A stretch of DNA of 64,000 nt from assembly GCF_004366595.1 (NCBI RefSeq), contig NZ_SORE01000030.1:24910-88909 (forward strand). Reading direction: 5' to 3'. The stretch comes from Paraburkholderia rhizosphaerae. Lineage in GTDB: Bacteria; Pseudomonadota; Gammaproteobacteria; Burkholderiales; Burkholderiaceae. The notes under the pieces are model-generated. The model was not told where the DNA came from, did no database searches, and saw only the letters and a program-made list of their open reading frames with translations. Of this stretch, positions 38,050-46,409 are shown one piece after another. The stretch's first letter is position 1. Each line of letters begins with the position of its first letter. The position numbers and the translations under genes are program-made.

Positions 38050-39162
38050 TTAGCTAGCCTGTTCACCACCGTATTGCTGCAGCCCCCGCACAGCGTCGCG
38101 AAGCTCCGCATCGAGCACCGCGACCAGTTCAGCGGCGGGCAGCGAGCGCGCCAGCGCCGCAGCCTGCCCCGCCCACTGTGCGCCATATCCGAATTCGCCC
38201 TTCGCTTTCGCCGCCGCGTGCAACGCCTTGCCGGCGTCGTAAGCAATCGGATACTGAGGCGTCGCGGGCAGATTCGCTTCGCGGCCCAGTTCAGTGAACC
38301 GGTTCATCATCGCGCGCGCCGGTCTGCCTGAAATGGCGGACGTCAGAATGGTGTGCCGCGCCTGATCGCTGAGAAGCGCCGCGCGATATCCAGCATCGAT
38401 CGATGTCTCCGGGCATGCCACAAACGCGGTGCCCAGTTGCGCGGCCTGCGCGCCTAGCGCGAGCGCGGCTGCAATGCCGGCGCCGTCCATGATCCCGCCG
38501 GCCGCAATCACCGGAAGCTCGAATTGCTCGACTAGCAGACGCGTCAACGCGAACGTGCCGATTCCTTCGTCGAATCCCTCGGGATCGAACATGCCGCGAT
38601 GACCGCCCGCTTCAATGCCTTGCGCGACCAGCGCATCAGCCCCCGCGTCGACCGCCGCAGCCGCTTCGTTCAGGTTGGTCGCCGATGCGAACAGTGTGAT
38701 GCCCGCGTCCTTCAGCGCACCGATAATCTTCGGCGACGGCAGGCCGAAGTGAAAGCTGACCACCGCCGGCTTTTCTTCGACAAACACGTCGAGCATCGCG
38801 TCGTCTTCAATAAAGCTCGTATAGATTTCGCTCAGCTTGTCAGGCGCGTTTGCACCATACTTCGCGAATACCGGCGCAAGCCATTCCAGCCACGCTTTCT
38901 CGACCGCTGCATCGGCTGCCGCGGGCGCGTGCGTAAACACGTTGATGTTGAACGGTTGGCTGGTCAGTGCGCGCGTGTCTCTGATCGTCTTGCGCGCGGC
39001 CTCCGCGTTCATCGCACCCACACCCAGCGAGCCGAGGCCACCTGCATTCGATACCGCTGCTGCGAGTGCGGGCGTACTGACGCCGGCCATGGGCGCCTGA
39101 ATGATCGGTTTCGAGATGCTTAGCATCTTAAGAAGAGATTGATTTTTGGCACGCGTGCTCAT
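38050..39162 (-). CDS. Nitronate monooxygenase (2-nitropropane dioxygenase-like)
   Basis: A 370-residue FMN-dependent TIM-barrel enzyme. Marks are KPIIQAPMAGVSTPALAAAVSNAGGLGSLG, the FMN region DALVAQGIEAGGHRGMF, VIAAGGIMDGAGIAAALALGAQAAQLGTAFVACPET, and the long C-terminal segment typical of class I nitronate monooxygenases. It oxidises alkyl nitronates. AAGGAC lies about 9 bases upstream of the ATG at 39162. Confidence 0.88.
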   Translation of the reverse strand: MSTRAKNQSLLKMLSISKPIIQAPMAGVSTPALAAAVSNAGGLGSLGVGAMNAEAARKTIRDTRALTSQPFNINVFTHAPAAADAAVEKAWLEWLAPVFAKYGANAPDKLSEIYTSFIEDDAMLDVFVEEKPAVVSFHFGLPSPKIIGALKDAGITLFASATNLNEAAAAVDAGADALVAQGIEAGGHRGMFDPEGFDEGIGTFALTRLLVEQFELPVIAAGGIMDGAGIAAALALGAQAAQLGTAFVACPETSIDAGYRAALLSDQARHTILTSAISGRPARAMMNRFTELGREANLPATPQYPIAYDAGKALHAAAKAKGEFGYGAQWAGQAAALARSLPAAELVAVLDAELRDAVRGLQQYGGEQAS

Positions 39163-39256
39163 GTCATGTCCTTAGCGAAGCGGTGATAGCCGATGATCGC
39201 TTTCTGTCGGCAAGTGGTCAACCGCCTCGTACGTAAAAACTCCTTTGAGTGCGGAT

Positions 39257-42200
39257 TCACTGCGAGTCCGATGCACCTGGAGACAATTGATTCAGCACCG
39301 CAAGCACACGATTGCGCCGCGCTTCGCGCGCGTCGACGCGCTCGGCGGTTTCGTTGCGGATCCGATAATTCGACGACAACGGCAGCAGCGGCACGAACTT
39401 CACTTCGCTCACATTGGCCGGCTCGACACTGACCCCTTCGGCCCGCCATACAGGTATACCGTCAAGCCTGCGCACTTCCATCGCGTCCGGTCCATTCGCG
39501 ACCGCGTAGAAGCCATCGTTGAACAGCCACGCGGCATTCTGTTTGCGCAACCAGTTTGCGGTGTCGCGCGCGTCCTCCGCGGTAATCTGATTCACGTAGC
39601 CGAGAAAATTGCCACGGTATGCGTTACCTGGCACCTGGGTGACGAAGCGAGCTGCGTCGCGCGGCAACGCGACGTCGGGGTCCTGATAGAACGCATGCAG
39701 GTGTTGCGCGCTGCCGGCTGTCATATTGCGAAACGTGTGCTGGTTCACCACAGGCGTATTGACGTCCTTGCCGTCAGGCGAACGCAGATGCCATTCGCTG
39801 CGCTCGCCATGTAGTTGATCGTCGATAAACGGCGTGAAGACCGACAGTCCGGTCGTCAGATATTTCTGGTCTTCCTGGTGGACCAGGTTTTTCCCGTTGT
39901 ACTCGAATACGCCATTCAACGAAGCAGGATCATCGGGGACCGCACCTAGATAAACATAGCCATCCGAACCGACACGCAGCACCTTTTTTTCGTCGCCGAT
40001 CAGATGAAAACGTCCATCGTCACCGAACATCAGGTCATGCCGGGTACCGTTCGCGGTCGAATACGACGAGTACATCGTATTGACCTGCACTTTCCCACGC
40101 GGATCGATGTAAATCTGCGTATTCGACGTGTCCGAGCTGCCATACGCGTGAAGCCGCAACGCGCCGCGGTAATCGAGACCCGCGGCTTGCCGGTTGTTCA
40201 GCTCGCGCACCTTTTCCCACGCTGCATCGTAAAAGAGCGCGTGGGTGAGATTCGGGTCTTCGTTAAATTTGACGCTTCCACCGCTCTTTTTGTTGTCCGA
40301 TACGTATGCGCGGTAACCGTCCTCCCGCCATATGCCATCGTTGACCGGTAAGCGTGCCAATTGCGGTTGCGCGCCTGCGATGCGGGTCTGATCATAGACG
40401 TCCCATCGATAGTCGGGATTGGACACGTATTCGCCGGCCACGCCATTCTTCACGACACGCCAGCCGCGAATCTGCGGATAGTCGATCCACCCCATCGCGG
40501 CGACCTCGCCGTTCCACGGCGCATGGGCCTGATAGCCCAGACTACCCATCACGTCCACCATATTCGGTGTCGGCGCAACGAAGTAAATATAGCCGTCTGC
40601 GGACTGCTCGGGCAGCCGGCTCAGCGCGGTCTTCTCTTCGCGAAACGTCCCGAGATAACCCGCGCTGTCGATCAGGTGCGGATTCGAAGCGACATCCATA
40701 TTGTGGACGCTGAGATTGATATCGCTCACCGGGGTACGCTCGCTATCGAATCCGCCCTGTGCCTTGAGCTGCGCCGGCGACACGGTCGACGGCCGGAACA
40801 GGCCGTCTGGCTTGAGTACCATCGGCGACATCGCCCAGCGTTTCAGATCGCGCAAGTCGTGCCGGGGCTCGATCCTGACCGGTGGCGGCGCAAGGCCCGG
40901 ACGCGGCGTCAGACCGGGGTGCGCGCCGATGATGCCAAGCCTCTGCTCGATCTGCCCAAGATCGAGGTTCCCGATCGATGGACGCGCCGCAGGCGCCGCG
41001 GCGCCTCCGGCCGCCCCCATCGGCATCGACAGGTTCGCATAATAAGTGGTGTCCGCATGATCGACGCCGCCGAGCGCACGAAAGCCAACATCGAAAACGC
41101 CTCGCAGCGCGTTGGCCATTTCCTCGAAGTTGTCGTATCGGTACACGCCCGAGCCCGGCTCATAGAGCTCGTAGCGGTCGCCACGAAAATCATCCAGTTC
41201 GCGCAGGCGCTGCACGACAATCGGCACGCCATCCGCGCGCGTTTGCGGGGCACCACGGTCTTGCGCGGACCGTTCACGCATCGACAGGTTGATCACGGCC
41301 AGGTCGGTTGCATATCCGACGCTCGTATCGCCAGTCACGTGCAAGCTGTCGAAGTGCTGCCGCAGGTCGGCAATCAGATTCGCGGCCGACAAAATGCCGT
41401 CCGAGCCGCGCCGTCTCGCATACCCGGGTAACGGCTCGACCACTCCTGCACCATTCTGCTGCTGCATATCGCCGATTTCGCTGAGCGTCATCGGCCTTTG
41501 CGCCGGATCCGCAAGTCTTTGTCTGATCGCCTCCGTTGCATCGGTCAGATTGGATGCAGGCCCTTGCGCGACACCGCGCAGCGCGACCGTTGCGAGACCG
41601 CGGTTCAGACCGGACATGGCGTTCGGCTCGCCAGCCGCACCGGACAGCGTATCGATGGACACACTGTTGGCCTGATCGGCACGTAGCCCGAGTGCATCGC
41701 GCGTCGGCGATTCGGGTTGCGCGGACGCGGTGAGCGGCGCTTCGGGGCGCGTTGGCGGCAAGTTCGGAGCATCATGCGGCCCCTGAGGGGAGTGAACGTC
41801 ATTCGCTTGTTCGGAATGGGCATAGAACTGCACCGCGTCAGGCGTGAGCTGCATGCCGGTATCCGCGAAGGCTTCGTCCATATATCTGCGCAGCCCCGCC
41901 TCCATATCGCGTCGGCTCGAATAGGTCAGCGCACCGTTGTTCGGATCGAACAGCGCGTACCGGCTTTGAGGCAACCGCTGCAACAGCATTACGTGTCCCT
42001 TCGTACCGGTGTTTTTTCCCCTCGGATTCAGGCCCAACGCGAAATGCGCAACATCGCCGACGCTGAGGTTCTGGCGCGCGAGCTCGAAGAACCGGTTGAT
42101 CCGCGATCCGCGTGTTCCGTTCATTTGCGCCGACCTCGCAGGCGCGTAGTGATGAAGCTGGAGCCCATCGGCAGACCGTTGCAGATTCCGCGCACGTGTG

Positions 42201-42634
42201 ATCGTGTCGCCCGAAACAAAGCTTCCGCGATGGTTGATATCGGCGCGCATACGCCTCACTGCATCGGTCAGGTCCACGGTTTCAGGATTGTCCAGCCGGC
42301 TCAGCGCCGAACGAACCCAGCCCTGACAGATACCGTTCGGCCCGGTTCGATCCGAATAGTCCGCCTGATCGAACGGGTAGTAAGACCATGCGGTAGATCT
42401 CAATTGCTCTCCGCCGCGAAACTCGCGAAACGGCGATCGTCCTGCGTCTTTCGTCAGCGCGGGTCCGCGCTTTGTTCTCTGCGACGCAGTGGTATCCGCA
42501 CTGCTTTGCGTTGAGGCCGGCACATTGCGCACCAGGCGTGTACCGGACTGCCGCGCCGGCGCATCCGGCGTCGCGTCGGCGCTATCAGTATCGGTAGCTG
42601 AAAATGGCCTGCTTGCTGCGGTTTGAACCTGCAT
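39257..42634 (-). CDS. Multi-domain effector: YopT-like cysteine protease plus cholera-toxin-A-like ADP-ribosyltransferase
   Basis: A 1125-residue protein without signal peptide; start at 42634 follows AGGAG. Residues 1-70 are Ser/Thr/Ala-rich and disordered. Residues about 95-255 form a C58 (YopT/AvrPphB) protease: GICQGW with Cys103, GHVMLL with His214, FDPNNG with Asp230. Residues about 410-515 contain a degenerate echo of this domain. Residues about 605-735 match cholera toxin A1: LFRPS (Arg614), DINLSVHN (His644), GYIYFVAPTPNMVDVMGSLG, NGEVAAMGWIDYPQIRGW (Glu710). The Ser-Thr-Ser motif is Gly662-Thr-Phe and the first active-site Glu is Asn708, so transferase activity is uncertain. Residues 760-1125 are beta-rich and unrecognised. 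It is probably delivered by a type III or VI system. Confidence 0.8.
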   Translation of the reverse strand: MQVQTAASRPFSATDTDSADATPDAPARQSGTRLVRNVPASTQSSADTTASQRTKRGPALTKDAGRSPFREFRGGEQLRSTAWSYYPFDQADYSDRTGPNGICQGWVRSALSRLDNPETVDLTDAVRRMRADINHRGSFVSGDTITRARNLQRSADGLQLHHYAPARSAQMNGTRGSRINRFFELARQNLSVGDVAHFALGLNPRGKNTGTKGHVMLLQRLPQSRYALFDPNNGALTYSSRRDMEAGLRRYMDEAFADTGMQLTPDAVQFYAHSEQANDVHSPQGPHDAPNLPPTRPEAPLTASAQPESPTRDALGLRADQANSVSIDTLSGAAGEPNAMSGLNRGLATVALRGVAQGPASNLTDATEAIRQRLADPAQRPMTLSEIGDMQQQNGAGVVEPLPGYARRRGSDGILSAANLIADLRQHFDSLHVTGDTSVGYATDLAVINLSMRERSAQDRGAPQTRADGVPIVVQRLRELDDFRGDRYELYEPGSGVYRYDNFEEMANALRGVFDVGFRALGGVDHADTTYYANLSMPMGAAGGAAAPAARPSIGNLDLGQIEQRLGIIGAHPGLTPRPGLAPPPVRIEPRHDLRDLKRWAMSPMVLKPDGLFRPSTVSPAQLKAQGGFDSERTPVSDINLSVHNMDVASNPHLIDSAGYLGTFREEKTALSRLPEQSADGYIYFVAPTPNMVDVMGSLGYQAHAPWNGEVAAMGWIDYPQIRGWRVVKNGVAGEYVSNPDYRWDVYDQTRIAGAQPQLARLPVNDGIWREDGYRAYVSDNKKSGGSVKFNEDPNLTHALFYDAAWEKVRELNNRQAAGLDYRGALRLHAYGSSDTSNTQIYIDPRGKVQVNTMYSSYSTANGTRHDLMFGDDGRFHLIGDEKKVLRVGSDGYVYLGAVPDDPASLNGVFEYNGKNLVHQEDQKYLTTGLSVFTPFIDDQLHGERSEWHLRSPDGKDVNTPVVNQHTFRNMTAGSAQHLHAFYQDPDVALPRDAARFVTQVPGNAYRGNFLGYVNQITAEDARDTANWLRKQNAAWLFNDGFYAVANGPDAMEVRRLDGIPVWRAEGVSVEPANVSEVKFVPLLPLSSNYRIRNETAERVDAREARRNRVLAVLNQLSPGASDSQ

Positions 42635-42751
42635 AACCGGGACTCCTCATTCGACCATGCGGTCGTTGTCAGAATCCGGATTGAAGCATTGCGTGCCGTC
42701 TCCAAGGTAATACAGGCCGAAGCGCGGACCGACGCACACACGGACGCACAT

Positions 42752-42784
42752 AAAAAAACGCCGCGTGCATTGCACGCGGCGTCC
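42752..42784 (-). terminator. Rho-independent terminator after mmsA
   Basis: On the minus strand a perfect 12-bp stem (ACGCCGCGTGCA with its complement) is followed by a run of seven T. It lies 26 bases past the mmsA stop and ahead of the effector gene on the same strand, so the effector gene is transcribed separately. Confidence 0.88.
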
Positions 42785-42809
42785 ATTACTTCAACAATAC
42801 AACCGGTCG

Positions 42810-44321
42810 TTACTTCGCCGTCGGCATCGCGAACTCCGCGCCCTTTTCGATGCTTTCCGGCCAACGCTGCATGATCGACTTCTGCTTCGTATAGAAGCGC
42901 ACGCCCTCTTCGCCATACGCGTGCATATCGCCGAACAGGCTGCGTTTCCAGCCGCCGAAGCCGTGCCACGCCATCGGCACCGGAATCGGTACGTTGATGC
43001 CGACCATGCCGACTTCGATGCGGCGTGCGAATTCACGTGCGACATGTCCGTCACGCGTAAAGCACGCGACGCCATTGCCGAATTCATGTGCGTTGATCAG
43101 ATCGACCGCTTCGGTGAAGTCCTTCACACGCACGCACGACAGCACCGGTCCGAAAATTTCTTCCTTGTAAATGCGCATGTCGGGCGTCACGTGATCGAAC
43201 AGCGTGCCGCCGGTAAAGAAGCCGTCTTCATGACCCTTCACCTTGAGACCGCGGCCGTCCACCACCAGTTGCGCGCCTTCCTTCACACCCAGATCGATAT
43301 AGCCTTCAATGCGCTCGAGCGCCTGACGCGTGACGATCGGGCCCATCTCCGCATCGGGCTCCATACCGTTCTTGATGATCAGTTCCTTCGCGCGCTGTGC
43401 GAGACGCGGAATGATCCTGTCGGCCACATCGCCGACCAGCACCGCAACCGAGACCGCCATGCAGCGTTCGCCGGCCGAGCCGTAACCCGCACCGATCAAC
43501 GCATCGACCGTCTTGTCGAGATCCGCATCGGGCATCACGACCAGATGATTCTTCGCGCCGCCGAGCGCCTGCACGCGCTTGCCGTGCTTCGCACCGGTTT
43601 CATAGATGTAGTTCGCAATCGGCGTCGAACCGACGAAGCTGACTGCCTTCACATCCGGATGCGCCAGCAATGCATCGACCACCACCTTGTCACCCTGCAC
43701 GACGTTGAACACGCCATCGGGCAGACCCGCTTCTTTCAACAGCTTCGCCATAAACAGCGCCGCCGACGGATCGCGCTCGCTTGGCTTCAGAATGAACGTA
43801 TTGCCCGTCGCAATCGCGACCGGGAACATCCAGCACGGCACCATGCACGGGAAATTGAACGGCGTAATGCCGGCCACCACGCCCAGCGGCTGGCGCACCG
43901 TCCAGTTATCGATATCGGTCGACACCTGTTCCGTGTAATCGCCCTTCAGAAGCTGCGGAACGCCGCACGCGAATTCGACCACATCGATGCCGCGCGCCAC
44001 TTCGCCTTGCGCATCCGAGAACACCTTGCCGTGTTCCGCGGTGATGATCGCGGCCAGTTCGTCGCGATGTTTGTTCATCAGTTCGAGAAAGCGCAGCATC
44101 ACGCGCGCGCGGCGAATCGGCGGCGTGTTGCCCCATTTCGGGAATGCCGCCTTCGCGCTCGCCACGGCTGCGTCGACGTCCGCTGCCTCGCCTAGCACCA
44201 GCTGGCGCGGCCGTTCACCCGTTGCCGGGTTGAAAATCGGTTGCGTGCGCTGCCCCGTGCCGCGCACCGGTTCGCCGTGGATGTAATGCGTGACGTCCGC
44301 GGTGTCTTTATAGGCTTGCAT
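42810..44321 (-). CDS. mmsA: Methylmalonate-semialdehyde dehydrogenase, CoA-acylating
   Basis: A 503-residue aldehyde dehydrogenase of the MmsA/IolA group, which converts methylmalonate (or malonate) semialdehyde plus CoA to propionyl- (acetyl-)CoA in valine or inositol breakdown. It shows GVVAGITPFNFPCMVPCWMFP, SFVGSTPIANYIYETGAKHGKRVQALGGAKNHLVVMPDADLD, the catalytic Cys in GSAGERCMAVS, and EIFGPVLSCVR. The start at 44321 has AAGGAAC upstream. It is divergent from a LysR gene, its likely regulator. mmsB and other valine genes are not adjacent. Confidence 0.93.
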   Translation of the reverse strand: MQAYKDTADVTHYIHGEPVRGTGQRTQPIFNPATGERPRQLVLGEAADVDAAVASAKAAFPKWGNTPPIRRARVMLRFLELMNKHRDELAAIITAEHGKVFSDAQGEVARGIDVVEFACGVPQLLKGDYTEQVSTDIDNWTVRQPLGVVAGITPFNFPCMVPCWMFPVAIATGNTFILKPSERDPSAALFMAKLLKEAGLPDGVFNVVQGDKVVVDALLAHPDVKAVSFVGSTPIANYIYETGAKHGKRVQALGGAKNHLVVMPDADLDKTVDALIGAGYGSAGERCMAVSVAVLVGDVADRIIPRLAQRAKELIIKNGMEPDAEMGPIVTRQALERIEGYIDLGVKEGAQLVVDGRGLKVKGHEDGFFTGGTLFDHVTPDMRIYKEEIFGPVLSCVRVKDFTEAVDLINAHEFGNGVACFTRDGHVAREFARRIEVGMVGINVPIPVPMAWHGFGGWKRSLFGDMHAYGEEGVRFYTKQKSIMQRWPESIEKGAEFAMPTAK

Positions 44322-44336
44322 ATCCGTTCCTTTTTT

Positions 44337-44351
44337 ACAGTAAGTCGCTGT
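44337..44351. promoter_or_regulatory. LysR-type inverted repeat between mmsA and its regulator
   Basis: ACAG-N7-CTGT lies 16 bases upstream of the mmsA start in the 93-base divergent gap. Arm length and spacing suit a LysR operator half, but the arms are short. Confidence 0.35.
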
Positions 44352-44414
44352 GACACCAGTGTATGAATCATCGGCGGCCAAGCAAAGGCGGTAACATTGA
44401 AATTATTGTTTTCT

Positions 44415-45383
44415 ATGGTGAACAATCCGCCAATGGACACGCAAAAGATCGAAGGACTCTGGATGCACCTGCACTGGCTAACGGTACTGGCGGAACAGGG
44501 TTCGTACACCGCCGCGGCCGCGCGCCTCGGCGTCAGCAAGGCGGCAATGAGCCAGCGTATCGCCGAACTGGAGCGCGCGGCCGGCGTGCCGCTCGTGCAG
44601 CGCACAACCCGCAGTGTGCGGTTCACCGAGGCCGGGCAGCGGCTCGTGGAAAGCACGCGGCCGCGCTATGACGAGATTGCGTCGGTTTTTTCGACGGTTC
44701 GCGAACTGGCCGGCGTGGCGCGTGGACTGGTGCGTGTGACCGCGCCGGTTGCGTTCGTGCGCCAGCAACTGGTCCCGCAGATGTCGCATTTCCTGCGCGC
44801 CAATCCGGAAGTGAAGGTGCAACTGGAAGTATCGGACCGGCTCAGTTCGATCGCGACCGAAGGCTTCGATCTCGCGATACGCCACAGCGCACAAGCGCCG
44901 GAGACCCATGTCGCGTGGAAGCTGTGCGAAACCCATTCGGTGACGGTCGCGACGCGAGCGTATCTGAAACGCCGCGGCCGGCCCGCGCAACCGGCGGATC
45001 TCACCGCGCACGATTGCCTGTTCTACCCGCGTGCGAGCGGCTCGGGCGTCTGGACCTTCGAGCACAAAGCCGCGCGAAAAGCGCATGTCGCGCCGGTCAG
45101 CGTGCCGGTCAACGGCGCGTTTTCGGCCAACAACAGCGAAGCGCTGCGCGACGCGGCACTCGACGACCTCGGCATCGCACTCGTACCCGACTTCACCGCG
45201 CAAAGCGCGATTCACGCGGGCAAGCTCGAAGTCGTGCTGCCAGACTGGCGACCGCTCGGCGCGTTCGCCGAACAGCTGTATGTGGTGCGTCCATATGCGC
45301 CCCATGTGCCGCGCGCCGTCGCGGCGTTTGTCGCGTATCTCAGGGAGACCTTCGCGGGCGGGTTTCCGCTGCAGCGGCCCTGA
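44415..45383 (+). CDS. LysR-family transcriptional regulator
   Basis: A 322-residue LTTR: helix-turn-helix at HLHWLTVLAEQGSYTAAAARLGVSKAAMSQRIAELERAAGVPLVQRTTRSVRFTEAGQ, then an effector domain (GLVRVTAPVAFVRQQLVPQMSHFLRANPEVKVQLEVSDRLSSIATEGFDLAIRHS). It is of the CrgA/DsdC-like branch. The start is uncertain among TTG 44397, ATG 44415 and ATG 44433, none with a clear ribosome site. Divergent placement suggests it controls mmsA. The next LysR gene converges with it 12 bases on. Confidence 0.88.
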   Translation: MVNNPPMDTQKIEGLWMHLHWLTVLAEQGSYTAAAARLGVSKAAMSQRIAELERAAGVPLVQRTTRSVRFTEAGQRLVESTRPRYDEIASVFSTVRELAGVARGLVRVTAPVAFVRQQLVPQMSHFLRANPEVKVQLEVSDRLSSIATEGFDLAIRHSAQAPETHVAWKLCETHSVTVATRAYLKRRGRPAQPADLTAHDCLFYPRASGSGVWTFEHKAARKAHVAPVSVPVNGAFSANNSEALRDAALDDLGIALVPDFTAQSAIHAGKLEVVLPDWRPLGAFAEQLYVVRPYAPHVPRAVAAFVAYLRETFAGGFPLQRP

Positions 45384-45395
45384 CGCTATTGATCA

Positions 45396-46304
45396 CTACC
45401 GGCTGCTTTCGACGGCCGACCGCGCCCCTTCCCGTTCAAGCCACGCGCAGAACAGGTTCACCAGATCATCGGTGGACCTTTCCAGAGGAACATACGTGCA
45501 ATAACTGCGCGATGGCAGGCGTGGACCGTCGAAAGGCATCACGAGCCGCCCCGCGGCGACATCGTCGGTAACGAGCGCAGTCGGTCCCATCGCGATGCCG
45601 ATTCCATCGATCGCAGCCTGCAACGTCAGATAGAAATGATCGAAGGTCAGCGCCGCGGCCGGGTTCAGCGACGGGATATGCGCGTTCGCCAGCCAGTCAG
45701 GCCATAGGCGAGGCAGACTCGACGTATGCAGCAGTGTGTGGCGGCGAAGATCGTCCGGCTTTCGAACCGGCAACCGCTTGAGCAGCGCGGGGCTGCACAC
45801 CGGCAGGCGCTCCTCGGACAGGAACGGCCGCATCGCATAGCCATAGAACGTATCCGGACCGCCGCGAATGATCACGTCGTAGGTCTCCTTCAAGCTCTCC
45901 ACCGGCTCATTCGACGTCTCCACATTGACGTCCACGCCTGGATGCTCGCGATGGAATTTCGCCAGTCGCGGCACTAGCCATCGCAACGTGAAAGTCGCAA
46001 TCGAGTTGACGGACAACGTGCGCGACATCGGCGCGCAAACGCCGTATCTCGACGTGGCTTGCGCGAGTTGCTCGAACAACGGACCGATCTCGTCGAGATA
46101 GGCGCGCGCTGCCGCAGTGAGCACCACGCGCCGGTTACGCCTTTCAAACAGGGGCGCGGCCAGCCATTCTTCGAGCGCGCGTACGTGCTGGCTAACTGCG
46201 CCGTGCGTCACGTGCAATTCCGCAGCCGCTTCCTTGAAGCTGCCGAGCCGGCCGGCGGCCTCAAAGGCTCGCAATGCATTAAGAGGAGGCAGTGCGCGCT
46301 TCAT
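45396..46304 (-). CDS. LysR-family regulator, GcvA-like
   Basis: A 302-residue LTTR. The N-terminus PPLNALRAFEAAGRLGSFKEAAAELHVTHGAVSQHVRALEEWLAAPLFERRNRRVVLT is the typical GcvA/AmpR-branch helix-turn-helix; the effector domain follows (TFTLRWLVPRLAKFHREHPGVDVNVETS, YDVIIRGG, AAIDGIGIAMGPTALV). It is divergent from the EamA transporter gene, which it likely controls. Confidence 0.9.
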   Translation of the reverse strand: MKRALPPLNALRAFEAAGRLGSFKEAAAELHVTHGAVSQHVRALEEWLAAPLFERRNRRVVLTAAARAYLDEIGPLFEQLAQATSRYGVCAPMSRTLSVNSIATFTLRWLVPRLAKFHREHPGVDVNVETSNEPVESLKETYDVIIRGGPDTFYGYAMRPFLSEERLPVCSPALLKRLPVRKPDDLRRHTLLHTSSLPRLWPDWLANAHIPSLNPAAALTFDHFYLTLQAAIDGIGIAMGPTALVTDDVAAGRLVMPFDGPRLPSRSYCTYVPLERSTDDLVNLFCAWLEREGARSAVESSR

Positions 46305-46339
46305 TGTGTGTTTTTCGCAATAGTTTATCTAACCCGAAT

Positions 46340-46356
46340 AACCAATTTATCTGGTT
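46340..46356. promoter_or_regulatory. LysR operator candidate (EamA promoter)
   Basis: AACCA-N7-TGGTT sits centrally in the 105-base gap between the GcvA-like gene and the EamA gene. The word TTTATCT occurs twice there (46324 and 46347 region), giving a repeated half-site layout typical of LTTR binding regions. Confidence 0.4.
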
Positions 46357-46409
46357 TGTCAGTCAAGTTCAAGATAGATATTCTGCTAAAAAACAAAGGA
46401 GCCCGTTTT

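Noticed and set aside
40361..41431. Open frame antisense to the effector gene
   Set aside because: It is Arg/His-rich without start signal; the effector frame carries protease and toxin motifs through the same DNA.
42640..42770. hrp/PIP-type promoter box (TTCGB-N15-TTCGB) ahead of the effector gene
   Set aside because: One TTCGG is present, but no partner lies at the required 15-base spacing, so there is no direct sequence link to a type III regulon.
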